Origin: CADEFX01 sp963840425
GTDB taxonomy: Bacteria; Pseudomonadota; Alphaproteobacteria; Rhizobiales; Hyphomicrobiaceae
Direction: 5' to 3'
Length of the DNA: 64,000 nt
Assembly: GCA_963840425.1 (NCBI GenBank)
Contig: CAWIYZ010000019.1
Location: forward strand, 62,001-126,000
Positions 9,704 to 17,973 of the stretch are shown here, one piece after another (the stretch's first letter is position 1; each line of letters begins with the position of its first letter). The notes beneath the pieces were generated by a model. It was not told the origin of the DNA, searched no databases, and saw nothing but the letters and a program-made list of their open reading frames with translations. Made by a program: the position numbers and the translations under genes.

Positions 9704-10606
9704 ATGGCGGAAGACCCATACAAGGTTCTGGGGCTCGAGAGGACTGCGTCCGAGGACGAGGTTCGGCGGGCTTTCCGCAAGCTCGCCAAGGAGTTCCATC
9801 CGGACCTCCATCCAGGGGACAAGGGGGCTGCAGAGCAGTTCAAAAAGGTATCGGCGGCCTACGACGTGGTCGGCGACCCCGAGAAGCGCAAGAAGTATGA
9901 TCGGGGCGAGATCGATGCCGCCGGCGAGCCGCGCCGCGGTTTCGAGCGGCAATATGCTGGTACGGGTACCGGGGGGGCGCGCACTTTCAATGACGCCGAC
10001 TTCGGCATCGGCGACATCTTCTCGGATTTGTTCGGGGCACGCGGTCCGCGCGGCCCTGGCGCCGGGTTCAGCCTGCGCGGGCAGGATATCCGCTACACGC
10101 TGGAGGTCGATTTTCTCGAGGCCGTCAGCGGGGCCAGAAAGCGCGTGACCTTGCCGGAGGGCGGCACGCTCGACCTCACCGTTCCCGAGGGTGTGACGGA
10201 CGGCCAGGTGTTGCGGCTCAAGGGCAAGGGCGCTCCCGGCCTGCGCGGCGGGGAGTCCGGCGATGCCCTGATCGAGATTCGCGTCCGGCCGCATGCTCAA
10301 TTCAAGAGGCAGAGCGACGACATCCTGCTCGAAGTCCCGATCACCATCGACGAGGCTGTGCTCGGCGCCAAGATCGAGGTCCCGACGGCCTCGGGCCGTG
10401 TGGCGCTGCAGGTCCCGAAGGCAACCAGCTCCGGCCGTGTCTTCCGCCTGAAAGGCAAGGGCGTGCGCAATCTGGCTACAGGGACGACCGGCGACCAGCT
10501 CGTCACCGTCAAGATCGTGCTGCCGGAGGCGATCGACGACTCACTCGCCTATTTCCTGTCCGAGTGGCGCCAGAAGCACGGCTACGACCCCGGACGCAAG
10601 GGTTAG
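9704..10606 (+). CDS. DnaJ-type co-chaperone without zinc finger (CbpA-like)
   Basis: J-domain protein that stimulates the DnaK ATPase. 300 residues from ATG 9704. The J domain covers residues 4-70 with HPD at 32-34; a Gly/Phe-rich linker (about 80-120, including IGDIFSDLFG) follows; the C-terminal half has the two beta-barrel substrate domains (QDIRYTLEVDFLEAVSGA and LLEVPITIDEAVLGAKIEVP). The CxxCxGxG zinc-finger repeats of DnaJ are absent, placing it with CbpA/DnaJ class B. It follows ppx by 58 bases and is probably a separate stress-linked unit. Confidence 0.92.
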   Translation: MAEDPYKVLGLERTASEDEVRRAFRKLAKEFHPDLHPGDKGAAEQFKKVSAAYDVVGDPEKRKKYDRGEIDAAGEPRRGFERQYAGTGTGGARTFNDADFGIGDIFSDLFGARGPRGPGAGFSLRGQDIRYTLEVDFLEAVSGARKRVTLPEGGTLDLTVPEGVTDGQVLRLKGKGAPGLRGGESGDALIEIRVRPHAQFKRQSDDILLEVPITIDEAVLGAKIEVPTASGRVALQVPKATSSGRVFRLKGKGVRNLATGTTGDQLVTVKIVLPEAIDDSLAYFLSEWRQKHGYDPGRKG

Positions 10607-10770
10607 CGTCGATCAACCCAAAACCTTGGCCCATCACTCTGCGTCACGACACTGTGACAAGGCCTCCCTTGGCGGCCTTGAACGACCTATCTGGCTGACA
10701 CGACAGACAAGTGAGGGTCCGCGCCGACAAGTGCGCGTCGATCCCTGCCAACCGGATAGGAAACGTTGTC

Positions 10771-10902
10771 ATGAAAATGATTGTCACTGCGGGCTTCTTG
10801 GCCGCAGCTCTGGTGCTGGCCGCGCTCAATACGGTCCAGGCAAAAACGCCCAAGCAGCATCAGTCCGAAAGCGTGACGCCGACGATCGTGCTTGGCGAGT
10901 AA
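10771..10902 (+). CDS. 43-residue secreted peptide, unknown
   Basis: ATG 10771 is preceded by AGGAAA at a spacing of seven bases. The product starts MKMIVTAGFLAAALVLAALN and continues TVQAKTPKQH, a plausible signal peptide with cleavage after VQA that leaves a mature part of only about 19 residues. The gene is a single unit, closed by a clear terminator 20 bases after its stop, which supports its reality. I do not recognise the family. An earlier in-frame GTG adds an unlikely leader. Confidence 0.55.
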   Translation: MKMIVTAGFLAAALVLAALNTVQAKTPKQHQSESVTPTIVLGE

Positions 10903-10922
10903 GACACGAGCAAAACGCACTT

Positions 10923-10956
10923 CGAGGGCGACCGGGTTGGCCGCCCTCGTTGTTTT
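10923..10956 (+). terminator. Rho-independent terminator after the 43-residue peptide gene
   Basis: CGAGGGCG (10923-10930) pairs with CGCCCTCG (10942-10949) over an 11-base loop and is followed by TTGTTTT. It lies between convergent genes and could also serve the rnd transcript poorly from the other side. Confidence 0.8.
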
Positions 10957-10978
10957 CGCCAGTGCCGCTTGACGCTGA

Positions 10979-12142
10979 TCAATCGACGGTCGCACCGGCT
11001 GGTCGCCAGACCACCTCGCCAGCCTTCATGCTTAGCGCCAGCTCACCGCGTTTCAGGCGCAATGCGTTCTCCCCGAACAGCTCACGCCGCCAGCCCGTCA
11101 GTGCCGGCACGTCGGGCTTGTCCTCCACCGCGATACGCTCCAGGTCGTCGGCGTCTGCGATCAGGCGCGGCGCCACGCCGTGCTGCTGGGCGGCGGCCTT
11201 CAGCAGCACGCGCAGCAGATCCATGGTGGCGCTCGCCTCTGTCGAGGTGTGCGAGCTGGAGTGCACGGGCGGCACGGTTTTGGGATCGCGCGCCAGGCCG
11301 CGCTTCACCGCATCGATGATCTCTCTCGCGCGCGCCGAGCGCGAAAAGCCTTCCGACAGAGTTCTGAGCTGCGCGAGCTGGGCGACCTCGGTCGGAGCCT
11401 GGTTGGCGATGTCGTAGAGCGCCTCGTCGCGCAGGACGCGATTGCGCGGCACGTCTTGCGCCTGGGCCTGCCGCTCGCGCCACGCCGCCAGTTCCATCAG
11501 CACGGCAAGGCCCGTGCGGTTTCTCACCTTGATCTTGAGGCGCCTCCAGGCATCCTCCGGATGCGTATCGTAGGTCTTTGAATCGGTCAGCGTCGCCATC
11601 TCCTCGTCGAGCCAGTGCGCGCGCTTGGATTTGGCGAGGTCCGCTTTCAGATGCTCGTAGATCTCGCACAGATGGGTTACATCGCCGAGGGCATAGGTGA
11701 GCTGCTTTGGCGACAGCGGCCGGCGCGACCAGTCGGTGAAGCGCGAACTCTTGTCGAGCTGCTTGCCGGTGACGCGCTTGACCAGATTGACGTAGCTGAT
11801 GGAGTCGCCAAAGCCGCACACCATGGCGGCCACCTGCGTGTCGAAGATCGGTTGCGGAATGATGCGCGCCTGCACGTGCACGATCTCGATGTCCTGACGC
11901 GCGGCGTGAAACACCTTGACGACGTTCTCGTTCGCCATCAGCGCGTAGAAGGCTTTGAGATCAATGTGCGGGGCCAGGGGATCGACGATTACTGCGGACC
12001 CTGGTCCAGCGAGCTGGATCAGGCACAGCTGCGGCCAGAACGTGGTCTCCCGCATGAATTCCGTATCGACGGCGACATACGCATCGCGCGCAAGAGTCTT
12101 GCAGGCTTCGGCCAGCTCTCGTGTTTCGGTGATGACGTGCAT
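10979..12142 (-). CDS. rnd: Ribonuclease D
   Basis: 3'-5' exoribonuclease for tRNA and other stable-RNA maturation. ATG 12142 gives 387 residues; a GTG seven codons earlier is possible. The DEDDy exonuclease motifs are visible: VDTEFMRETTFWPQL (Exo I), VFHAARQDIEIV (Exo II) and YALGDVTHLCEIYE (Exo III). The C-terminal half contains the HRDC region (about residues 200-290). It is divergent from aspS and convergent with the small peptide gene. Its neighbourhood next to aspS is usual in alphaproteobacteria. Confidence 0.95.
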   Translation of the reverse strand: MHVITETRELAEACKTLARDAYVAVDTEFMRETTFWPQLCLIQLAGPGSAVIVDPLAPHIDLKAFYALMANENVVKVFHAARQDIEIVHVQARIIPQPIFDTQVAAMVCGFGDSISYVNLVKRVTGKQLDKSSRFTDWSRRPLSPKQLTYALGDVTHLCEIYEHLKADLAKSKRAHWLDEEMATLTDSKTYDTHPEDAWRRLKIKVRNRTGLAVLMELAAWRERQAQAQDVPRNRVLRDEALYDIANQAPTEVAQLAQLRTLSEGFSRSARAREIIDAVKRGLARDPKTVPPVHSSSHTSTEASATMDLLRVLLKAAAQQHGVAPRLIADADDLERIAVEDKPDVPALTGWRRELFGENALRLKRGELALSMKAGEVVWRPAGATVD

Positions 12143-12337
12143 GGGCGCCGGGTTATAGCGCACGGTGGTCCGGTTGTCAGGGGTTCCCGGTCAAATTGCG
12201 AACGATGCTGAGGACTTGGGTACAGGCAGACACAATGCGCCTCAGCTCGCGGGTGGCCCGGCCGCCTTGACAACGCGCGCATGGTGATGGCCTTGTCCGC
12301 GCCTGTTAACAACTTTGACAAATAGGATTTTCCGGCC

Positions 12338-14149
12338 ATGGCCGAGATGCCCCTGCACCGCTATCGCAGCCACACCTGCGGAGCCCTGCACAAGGCCGAT
12401 ATCGGGCGGCCGGCCCGCCTGTCGGGCTGGGTGCACCGCGTGCGCGATCACGGCGGCCTGCTGTTCATCGATTTGCGCGACCATTACGGACTGACCCAGG
12501 TCGTGGCGGACCCCGACAGCGCCGCCTTCAAGGCGGCCGAGAAGCTCCGCTCCGAGTGGGTCGTGCGCATCGACGGCATGGTGCGGGAGCGCCCAGCCGG
12601 TACGGTCAACCCCGAGCTGCCGACCGGCGAGGTGGAGCTGTTCGCCTCCGAGATCGAGGTGCTGTCGGCGGCGAAGGAATTGCCGGTCCCGGTGTTCGGC
12701 GAGCCCGATTATCCGGAAGACCTGCGGCTGCAATACCGCTTCCTCGACCTGCGCCGCGAGACCCTGCACGCCAACATCATGCAGCGGCTGGCCATTGTTG
12801 GGTCCATCCGGCGGCGTATGACGGAGGCCGGCTTCTTCGAGTTCTCGACGCCGATCCTGACCGCCTCGAGCCCCGAGGGCGCGCGCGACTTCCTGGTCCC
12901 ATCGCGCCTCTATCCCGGCAAGTTTTACGCGCTCCCGCAGGCACCGCAGCAGTACAAGCAGCTGCTGATGATGTCTGGCTTCGATCGCTACTTCCAGATC
13001 GCGCCCTGCTTCCGCGACGAGGACCCGCGCGCCGACCGACTGCCGGGCGAGTTCTACCAGCTCGATGTCGAGATGAGCTTCGTCGAGCAGGGCGACGTGT
13101 TCTTGACCATGGAGCCGGTGATCCGCGGCGTGTTCGACGAGTTCGCGAAAGAGAAACCAGTTACCAAGACCTTCCCGCGCATTCCCTACGCCGAGGCCAT
13201 CGCCAAGTACGGCAGCGACAAGCCGGACCTGCGCAACCCGATCGTCATGCAGGATGTGACCGAGCACTTCCGCGGCTCGGGCTTCAAAGTCTTCGCGCAG
13301 ATGCTGGAGAAGGACGCCAAGGCGCGAGTTTGGGCGATTCCCGCACAGGGCGGCGGCTCACGCGCGTTCTGCGATCGCATGAACAGCTGGGCGCAGGGCG
13401 AGGGCCAGCCGGGGCTCGGTTATATTTTCTGGAGAGAGGGAGAGGAGGGCGGGGCGGGTCCGGTTGCGCGCAACATCGGGCCTGAGCGCGCCAACGCGAT
13501 CCGCGATCAGCTCGGCCTGAAGGTCGGGGATGCCGTGTTCTTCACCGCCGGCGATCCGGAGAGATTTTACAAGTTCGCCGGCCTCGCCCGCGACAAGGTC
13601 GGCCGCGAATTGAAACTCAGCGATGAGGACCGCTTCGAGCTGGCCTGGATCGTCGACTTCCCGATGTACGAGTGGAACGAGGACGAGAAGAAGATCGACT
13701 TCTCGCACAACCCGTTCTCCATGCCGCAGGGCGGGCTCGCCGCACTCGAAGCCGCGAAGAGCAAGGAGGACATCCTGAGCCTCAAAGCGTTCCAGTACGA
13801 CCTCGTCTGCAACGGCTACGAGCTGGCCTCGGGCAGCATCCGCAATCACTTGCCCGAAGCCATGATCAAGGCGTTCGGCAATGCGGGCGTGACACCCGAG
13901 GAGGTACAGGCGCGCTTCGGCGGCATGTATCGCGCTTTCCAGTACGGCGCGCCGCCGCACGGCGGCATGGCCGCTGGCATCGATCGCATCGTCATGCTGC
14001 TGGTCGGTGCCAAGAACCTGCGCGAGGTGACGCTGTTCCCCATGAATCAGCAGGCCGTCGACCTGCTGATGGGCGCCCCCAGCGAGGTTAGCCCCAAGCA
14101 GCTCAAGGAATTGCACCTGCGCATCGTCGATGCCGAGCGCGGACGCTGA
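12338..14149 (+). CDS. aspS: Aspartyl-tRNA synthetase
   Basis: Charges tRNA-Asp (in many alphaproteobacteria also tRNA-Asn, for later amidation). 603 residues from ATG 12338 with AGGA about 12 bases upstream. An OB-fold anticodon domain comes first (SGWVHRVRDHGGLLFIDLRD), then class II motif 2 (CFRDEDPRADRLPGEFYQLD), a bacterial GAD insertion in the middle, and motif 3 (GGMAAGIDRIVMLL) near the end. Length matches the bacterial type. Stands alone, divergent from rnd, followed by a dispersed repeat. Confidence 0.97.
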   Translation: MAEMPLHRYRSHTCGALHKADIGRPARLSGWVHRVRDHGGLLFIDLRDHYGLTQVVADPDSAAFKAAEKLRSEWVVRIDGMVRERPAGTVNPELPTGEVELFASEIEVLSAAKELPVPVFGEPDYPEDLRLQYRFLDLRRETLHANIMQRLAIVGSIRRRMTEAGFFEFSTPILTASSPEGARDFLVPSRLYPGKFYALPQAPQQYKQLLMMSGFDRYFQIAPCFRDEDPRADRLPGEFYQLDVEMSFVEQGDVFLTMEPVIRGVFDEFAKEKPVTKTFPRIPYAEAIAKYGSDKPDLRNPIVMQDVTEHFRGSGFKVFAQMLEKDAKARVWAIPAQGGGSRAFCDRMNSWAQGEGQPGLGYIFWREGEEGGAGPVARNIGPERANAIRDQLGLKVGDAVFFTAGDPERFYKFAGLARDKVGRELKLSDEDRFELAWIVDFPMYEWNEDEKKIDFSHNPFSMPQGGLAALEAAKSKEDILSLKAFQYDLVCNGYELASGSIRNHLPEAMIKAFGNAGVTPEEVQARFGGMYRAFQYGAPPHGGMAAGIDRIVMLLVGAKNLREVTLFPMNQQAVDLLMGAPSEVSPKQLKELHLRIVDAERGR

Positions 14150-14162
14150 GCGGCGACCTGTC

Positions 14163-14218
14163 CTGCGTTCCCGGAAGCGCGCTTTCCAAGTGCGCCATCC
14201 GGGATCTTTCCCAGTGCC
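14163..14218 (-). repeat. Dispersed GGGAAAGATCC / CCGGGAACGCAG repeat, copy 1
   Basis: Minus-strand reading gives GGGAAAGATCCCGGATGGCG, a central GGAAAGCGCGCTTCC segment and the end GGGAACGCAG. The same order (GGGAAAGATCCC...GGCTTTCCGGGAACGCAG) occurs at 16676-16728 on the plus strand. It lies just after aspS. Confidence 0.6.
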
Positions 14219-14334
14219 GTATCCATCCGTGCGCGCCGGCGGTGCTCACGACGAGCCGGAAAGTCCCCCGGCTCATTCGCGCGGTAGGCGCGATGGCCGG
14301 GGACGCAAATCTTCGAGCCAAGGAACGAAATGCA

Positions 14335-14631
14335 CTAGCGCCGCTGGTGCCCGGGCGCGCGCTCGCGCAGCGTCTCGAAGAAGTCGATCGACTCTTCGCG
14401 CAGCGTCTCCCGGCAATCGAGCTTGCAGGCAATCCAGGTGCCACCTGGCAGGCGCACCTGCCGGTCGTTGAACTGTCCGGGCCGCGTCGGCGCGGTCACG
14501 CAGCCCTTGCCGTAGCGGCTGCAAACTTTGATGACGCCATCGGTGCTGGGGCGGGCTTCCGCCGCAGCGGGTAACACCACCGCACAGGCGCCAGCGAAGA
14601 GCGTGAGGCTGAGAGCGATAGACCTGGGCAT
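14335..14631 (-). CDS. Small secreted four-cysteine protein A, unknown
   Basis: 98 residues from ATG 14631 (AGGGAG upstream). A signal peptide ending AAAEARP precedes a compact domain: VCSRYGKGCV, then RPGQFNDRQVRLPGGTWIAC, then KLDCRETLREESIDFFETL. The four cysteines (CxxxxxxC and CxxxC) and the invariant GGTWIACKLDC block are shared with the neighbouring copy at 14665-14959, so this is a tandem duplication. The spacing suggests two disulfides or metal binding in the periplasm. I do not recognise a named family. The two genes run in the same direction, with the other copy upstream. Confidence 0.8.
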   Translation of the reverse strand: MPRSIALSLTLFAGACAVVLPAAAEARPSTDGVIKVCSRYGKGCVTAPTRPGQFNDRQVRLPGGTWIACKLDCRETLREESIDFFETLRERAPGHQRR

Positions 14632-14664
14632 GGGCTTTCTCCCTGACAAATAGCTCCTGAGTGG

Positions 14665-14959
14665 TCAGCGCCAGTCCGGCGCGCGCTCGTTCAGTGTTTC
14701 GAAGAAATCGATCGAACTCTTCGCGCAGCGTCTGCCGGCAATCGAGCTTGCAGGCGATCCAGGTGCCGCCGGGCAGGCGCACCTCTCGGTCGTTGAACTG
14801 CCCCGGCCGCGTCGGCGCCGACACGCAGCCTTTGCCGTACAGGCTGCAGACTTTGACCGTGCCGCCGGTCTCGCGAGCGGGTCTGGCCTCACCGGCGCTG
14901 GTGCCAATCAGCAGGGCGCCAGCCATCAGCAATGCGCCGGTCATGATTGATGGGGACAT
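14665..14959 (-). pseudogene. Small secreted four-cysteine protein B, +1 shift near the end
   Basis: ATG 14959 with TGGAGG upstream starts a signal peptide (ALLMAGALLIGTSAGEARP) and a domain nearly identical to protein A: VCSLYGKGCV, NDREVRLPGGTWIAC, KLDCRQTLREE. One extra base at about 14715 pushes the frame away from the expected SIDFFETLNERAPDWR ending, which is intact in the next frame with a stop at 14665-14667. Comparison with the paralogue (GATCGACTC against GATCGAACTC on the plus strand) locates the gain. Without repair the frame would run on into protein A. Probably a working gene with a base-call error. Confidence 0.75.
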
Positions 14960-15096
14960 TTCAGGCCTCCACAGTCGGCATCACCGATCGGGTGCGCGGG
15001 AACATAATGAGCGATGCCCGACTCTGCCATACTGCGCCGCTCGCGATTGCGTGAAGAATGCTCGGTGGTGAGACGAGGCGCGGAGCTGTTAGCAGC

Positions 15097-15849
15097 ATGA
15101 CCTGGAGCGAGCAGATTTTTCGCTACTGCGAGCGCGGCCACGATCCAAGTTTGTTGGCCGAGCCACTCAATGTGCTCAGCAATCTTGCCTTTCTCGTGGC
15201 CGCCATCGTTGCCGCGCGGCAGCTCCATGCAACGCGCCCGATCTACCTCGCATCCAAAAGCGGTTCCGGGTCTGGGCACACTGTTGATGCAACCTGTGCC
15301 GCCGTATGGATCATGATCCTGCTGGTGGCGCTGATCGGCATCGGCAGCTTTCTTTTTCACGTGGCTGCGACGCGCTGGGCGCGGCTCGCCGACGTCATTC
15401 CGATCACCGCGTTCATGCTGGTGTATCTCGCCTTCGCGATGCGCGTCCTGCTTGAGCAGAGCTGGGCCGTGGTGGGCATCGGGCTTGTGACGTTCGTGCT
15501 GGCGTTGGCCGCGGCATCCAACCTGTGTCCCGCGGACGACCCTTCGGTCCCGGGCTGTCTCAACGGCACGATGGCCTATGCGCCCGCCCTGCTGGCCATG
15601 GCGGGTGTCGGCGCGGTGCTGTGGCGGCGCGGGCATCCCGATGCGAGCGCGCTGTTGGCGGCGGCCGGCCTGTTCCTCGTCTCCATGGCTATGCGCAGCG
15701 CCGACACGAGCCTGTGCGATGCAACTCGTATCACCGGCCATGCCGCCGGCCTGCACGCGCTGTGGCACCTCCTCAACGCGGTGGCGCTGTATCTGCTGTT
15801 GACGGTGGCCGTTAGCGAGGCCCATCGCAGGATCGCGTTGCCAGGATAG
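15097..15849 (+). CDS. Ceramidase-family (CREST) membrane hydrolase
   Basis: 250 residues with seven hydrophobic segments, matching the alkaline ceramidase / PAQR-like CREST superfamily. Family marks are an N-terminal acidic CERGHDPSLLAEPLNVLSN region, the serine and histidine of IGIGSFLFH at the end of a helix, an Asp a few residues later (RLADVIP), and C-terminal GLHALWHLLNA supplying two histidines of the zinc site. Substrate is unknown; bacteria with this family often lack sphingolipids. ATG 15097 is chosen because it directly precedes the conserved MTWSEQIFRYCERG segment. It is followed by a palindromic element and a tRNA. Confidence 0.8.
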   Translation: MTWSEQIFRYCERGHDPSLLAEPLNVLSNLAFLVAAIVAARQLHATRPIYLASKSGSGSGHTVDATCAAVWIMILLVALIGIGSFLFHVAATRWARLADVIPITAFMLVYLAFAMRVLLEQSWAVVGIGLVTFVLALAAASNLCPADDPSVPGCLNGTMAYAPALLAMAGVGAVLWRRGHPDASALLAAAGLFLVSMAMRSADTSLCDATRITGHAAGLHALWHLLNAVALYLLLTVAVSEAHRRIALPG

Positions 15850-15871
15850 GCCGAACGCCGCATAAGAGGCG

Positions 15872-16037
15872 CTAGAGTGCGATCGGGTCACATGGAAGCA
15901 CTGCCGCTTCCATGTGACCGCGCGTAGCGCGGCTCCGCCGCGACACGTGAATCGCACTCTAAATTTTAGGTGTAGAGCAGGATTCACGCTCTAGATGGAT
16001 CGCGCATGCGATTCCATCTGGAACGATCCTGCTCTAG
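15872..16037 (+). repeat. Double-palindrome intergenic element, copy 2
   Basis: Module I runs CTAGAGTGCGATCGGG, CATGGAAGC...GCTTCCATG and ends ATCGCACTCTA; inside it an extra GC-rich hairpin (GCGCGGCTCCGCCGCG) is inserted. Module II runs TAGAGCAGGATTCACG to GATCCTGCTCTAG. Lies between the ceramidase-like gene and tRNA-Leu and ends three bases before the tRNA. Confidence 0.85.
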
Positions 16038-16040
16038 GGC

Positions 16041-16127
16041 GCGGACGTGGTGGAACCGGTAGACACACAGGACTTAAAATCCTGAGGCCGCAAGGCCGTG
16101 AGGGTTCGAGTCCCTCCGTCCGCACCA
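16041..16127 (+). tRNA. tRNA-Leu (anticodon TAA)
   Basis: 87 bases including an encoded CCA. Acceptor arms GCGGACG and CGTCCGC pair perfectly, with discriminator A. The anticodon stem CAGGA / TCCTG flanks the loop CTTAAAA, giving anticodon TAA for UUA codons. A long variable arm (GGCCGCAAGGCC) and the T-loop GGTTCGAGTCC mark a class II leucine tRNA. No integrase gene lies beside it. Confidence 0.97.
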
Positions 16128-16146
16128 ATGCCTCGGCCCGCTTTGC

Positions 16147-16362
16147 TTAGGCCCCCACCCGCATCAGCACGAGGCCGTCCTCGTACAGGCGCACATCGAC
16201 CTTGCCGGCGGCTACGTCGCGCTCGAGCTCGAGGTATTCCTCGTGGCTGTAGTGGCGCGCGGCGGATTTGAGGGCGGCGTCGAGCATGGCGCGACGGGCA
16301 CCCGTCATCCGCTCCTGCTGCACACTGTCCTGAAACTGGAAGCTAACCGCCTGGTCCTGCAT
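16147..16362 (-). CDS. Hypothetical 71-residue protein
   Basis: Short soluble protein starting at ATG 16362, rich in Ala, Glu and Arg and predicted largely helical (MLDAALKSAARHYSHEEYLEL). It has no signal peptide, cysteine or recognised motif. The C-terminal KVDVRLYEDGLVLMRVGA looks like a beta hairpin. It lies 19 bases from tRNA-Leu on the opposite strand. Function unknown. Confidence 0.55.
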   Translation of the reverse strand: MQDQAVSFQFQDSVQQERMTGARRAMLDAALKSAARHYSHEEYLELERDVAAGKVDVRLYEDGLVLMRVGA

Positions 16363-16793
16363 GACACGCCTCGATTAAACCGAACTCCGCCTGACTTTGC
16401 TACTTCGAACGATCCCACATCTGGCGTGTCCCGGCTGTGCCGCAAGGCACAGGGGGGCTCAAATGTCCGTGTGCCCCGCGTGTGCGAAAATCGCGACGGC
16501 GTGAGGGCTGCAATTGGCTGCGGTCTAGCGCTTTCCGATTTCAATCCAATCCCGCTTGAGATTTTTTGCGTCCGCGGACGGCGCATCGTCCGCGCGAAGC
16601 GCGGCTCCGCCGCGACAATGCGCCGATCCGGGGTCTTTCCCCTCTGTGAAGAGCACGGGGGTGAGCGCGAGGTACGGCGCCGGGAAAGATCCCAGATAAG
16701 CCGCTGGCGCGGCTTTCCGGGAACGCAGAAGGGGAGGCAGGGCGCGTTCAAATGCAGGAAGACGGCGCAGACCTGCTCTTGAACCAAAAGCCG
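16363..16793 (+). other. Gene-free gap with dispersed repeat copy 2
   Basis: No convincing gene. It holds a GC-rich hairpin GCGCGGCTCCGCCGCG near 16600 (also inside the element at 15872-16037), then an inverted pair: ATCCGGGGTCTTTCCCC at about 16627-16642 and GGGAAAGATCCC...GGCTTTCCGGGAACGCAG at 16676-16728. The second part repeats the sequence at 14163-14218 in reverse orientation. Confidence 0.6.
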
Positions 16794-17946
16794 TTAGCGC
16801 TGCGCCAGGAACTCCAGCAGTAGGCGCGTCACGGCCTCCGGCTGCTCCTGCTGCACCCAGTGGCCGGCGCCATCGACCAGATGCGTAGCGCGCATATTGG
16901 TGCAGGCTGTCGTCTGCATGCGCTCGAAGTCACCCGGCCGCTGGTAGGTGCCCCAGTCGCTCTTGCCGGCGATGAAGATGGAGGGCACGTCGATGCTGCG
17001 GCCGGAGAACATCTCCAGCTCCGAGTCGAAGCGGCCGCCGGTGCGCGAGCGATACCAGTTCAAGCCGCCCTGCAGGCTGGTGCGCGCGAACTCAGAGCTG
17101 TAGACGCGCAGCTCAGCGTCGGTGAGCCACTTGCACGCCGCGATCTCGGCCGCCGACGGCATATGCGGCGCCACGGTCTCGGCTATGTTCTGGCCGAGCT
17201 CCATGATGTAGTAGGTTGGCATCTTGCCGAGCTCGCTCGCTTGCCACGCCTCGAGCTTGTAGGGCTTGTTGTCTTTCCAGTCGGCGCTCTTGTGGTGGTA
17301 GTAGGCGCGCAGGAGCGCGTGCAGACCCTGCGGGCAATCGCACATGTCGGCGTTGGCCGGGCGCGTCGAGTAGTACCAGTGGTAGTGCTTGCGCGGCGGG
17401 TTAAGGGCGGCGAGGTCGTCATGGATCGTCGGGCCTCGGCGAACCGGCGGCGGGTTGGCGTCGGTGTCGAACGGCAGCGGCGGCGGTCCGCCGAATGGCG
17501 CGCTCATCAAGACTACGGAGCGGAATACGTCGGGCCGGACCAGCGCACACCACGCCGCTACCGGCGAGCCGAAGTCGTGGCCGATCACGGCCGCGACGCT
17601 GTGATAGCCGAGCGCCGCCACGAGGCCCAGTTGATCGCGCACGGCGTTGAGGAGGCGGAAGGGAGTTCTGCTCGGCGTCGTAGTCGGTGGACCATCCCGT
17701 CGTGCGCCCATAGCCGCGCAGGTCGGGCGCAACGACGTGATAGCCGGCGGCCGCCAAGGGGACCATCACCTTGCGCCAGCTGTAGGCCAGCTCTGGAAAG
17801 CCGTGCAGCAGCAGAAGGCAGGGCCGGCCCTTGGCCTCGAAGCCGGCCTCGAGGATATGCACGGTGAGGCCGTTGATGCCGGCAACGAAGCGCGAGCGAA
17901 TGCCCACCGGCAGGACAGATGGATCGTAGGCGGTCATTTCCGTCAT
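16794..17946 (-). pseudogene. Epoxide hydrolase-like alpha/beta hydrolase, one +1 shift
   Basis: ATG 17946 (GGGAGG upstream) starts an epoxide-hydrolase N-terminus with the oxyanion motif HGFPE and APDLRGYGRT. Near 17667 one extra base moves the homology into the next frame, where RLLNAVRDQLGLVAALGYH continues to a stop at 16794. That part holds the nucleophile Asp in GHDFGSPVAAW, a likely acid in AGKSDWGTY, and the base His in GAGHWVQQEQPE. Joined length is about 383 residues, somewhat longer than typical 300-320 residue forms because of a larger cap. It follows the MmgE/PrpD gene by 27 bases, so they share a transcript. Substrate unknown; may be intact if the shift is a read error. Confidence 0.82.
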
Positions 17947-17973
17947 CGCTCGCCTCCCTTCGCGTCAGGTGTG

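Noticed and set aside
10655..10682. Terminator after the DnaJ-like gene (CAAGGCC/GGCCTTG stem)
   Set aside because: Seven-base stem without a T-run; too weak to call.
16041..16127. tRNA-Leu as an integration site for the catabolic region that follows
   Set aside because: No integrase, no repeated tRNA 3' end and no composition break were found.
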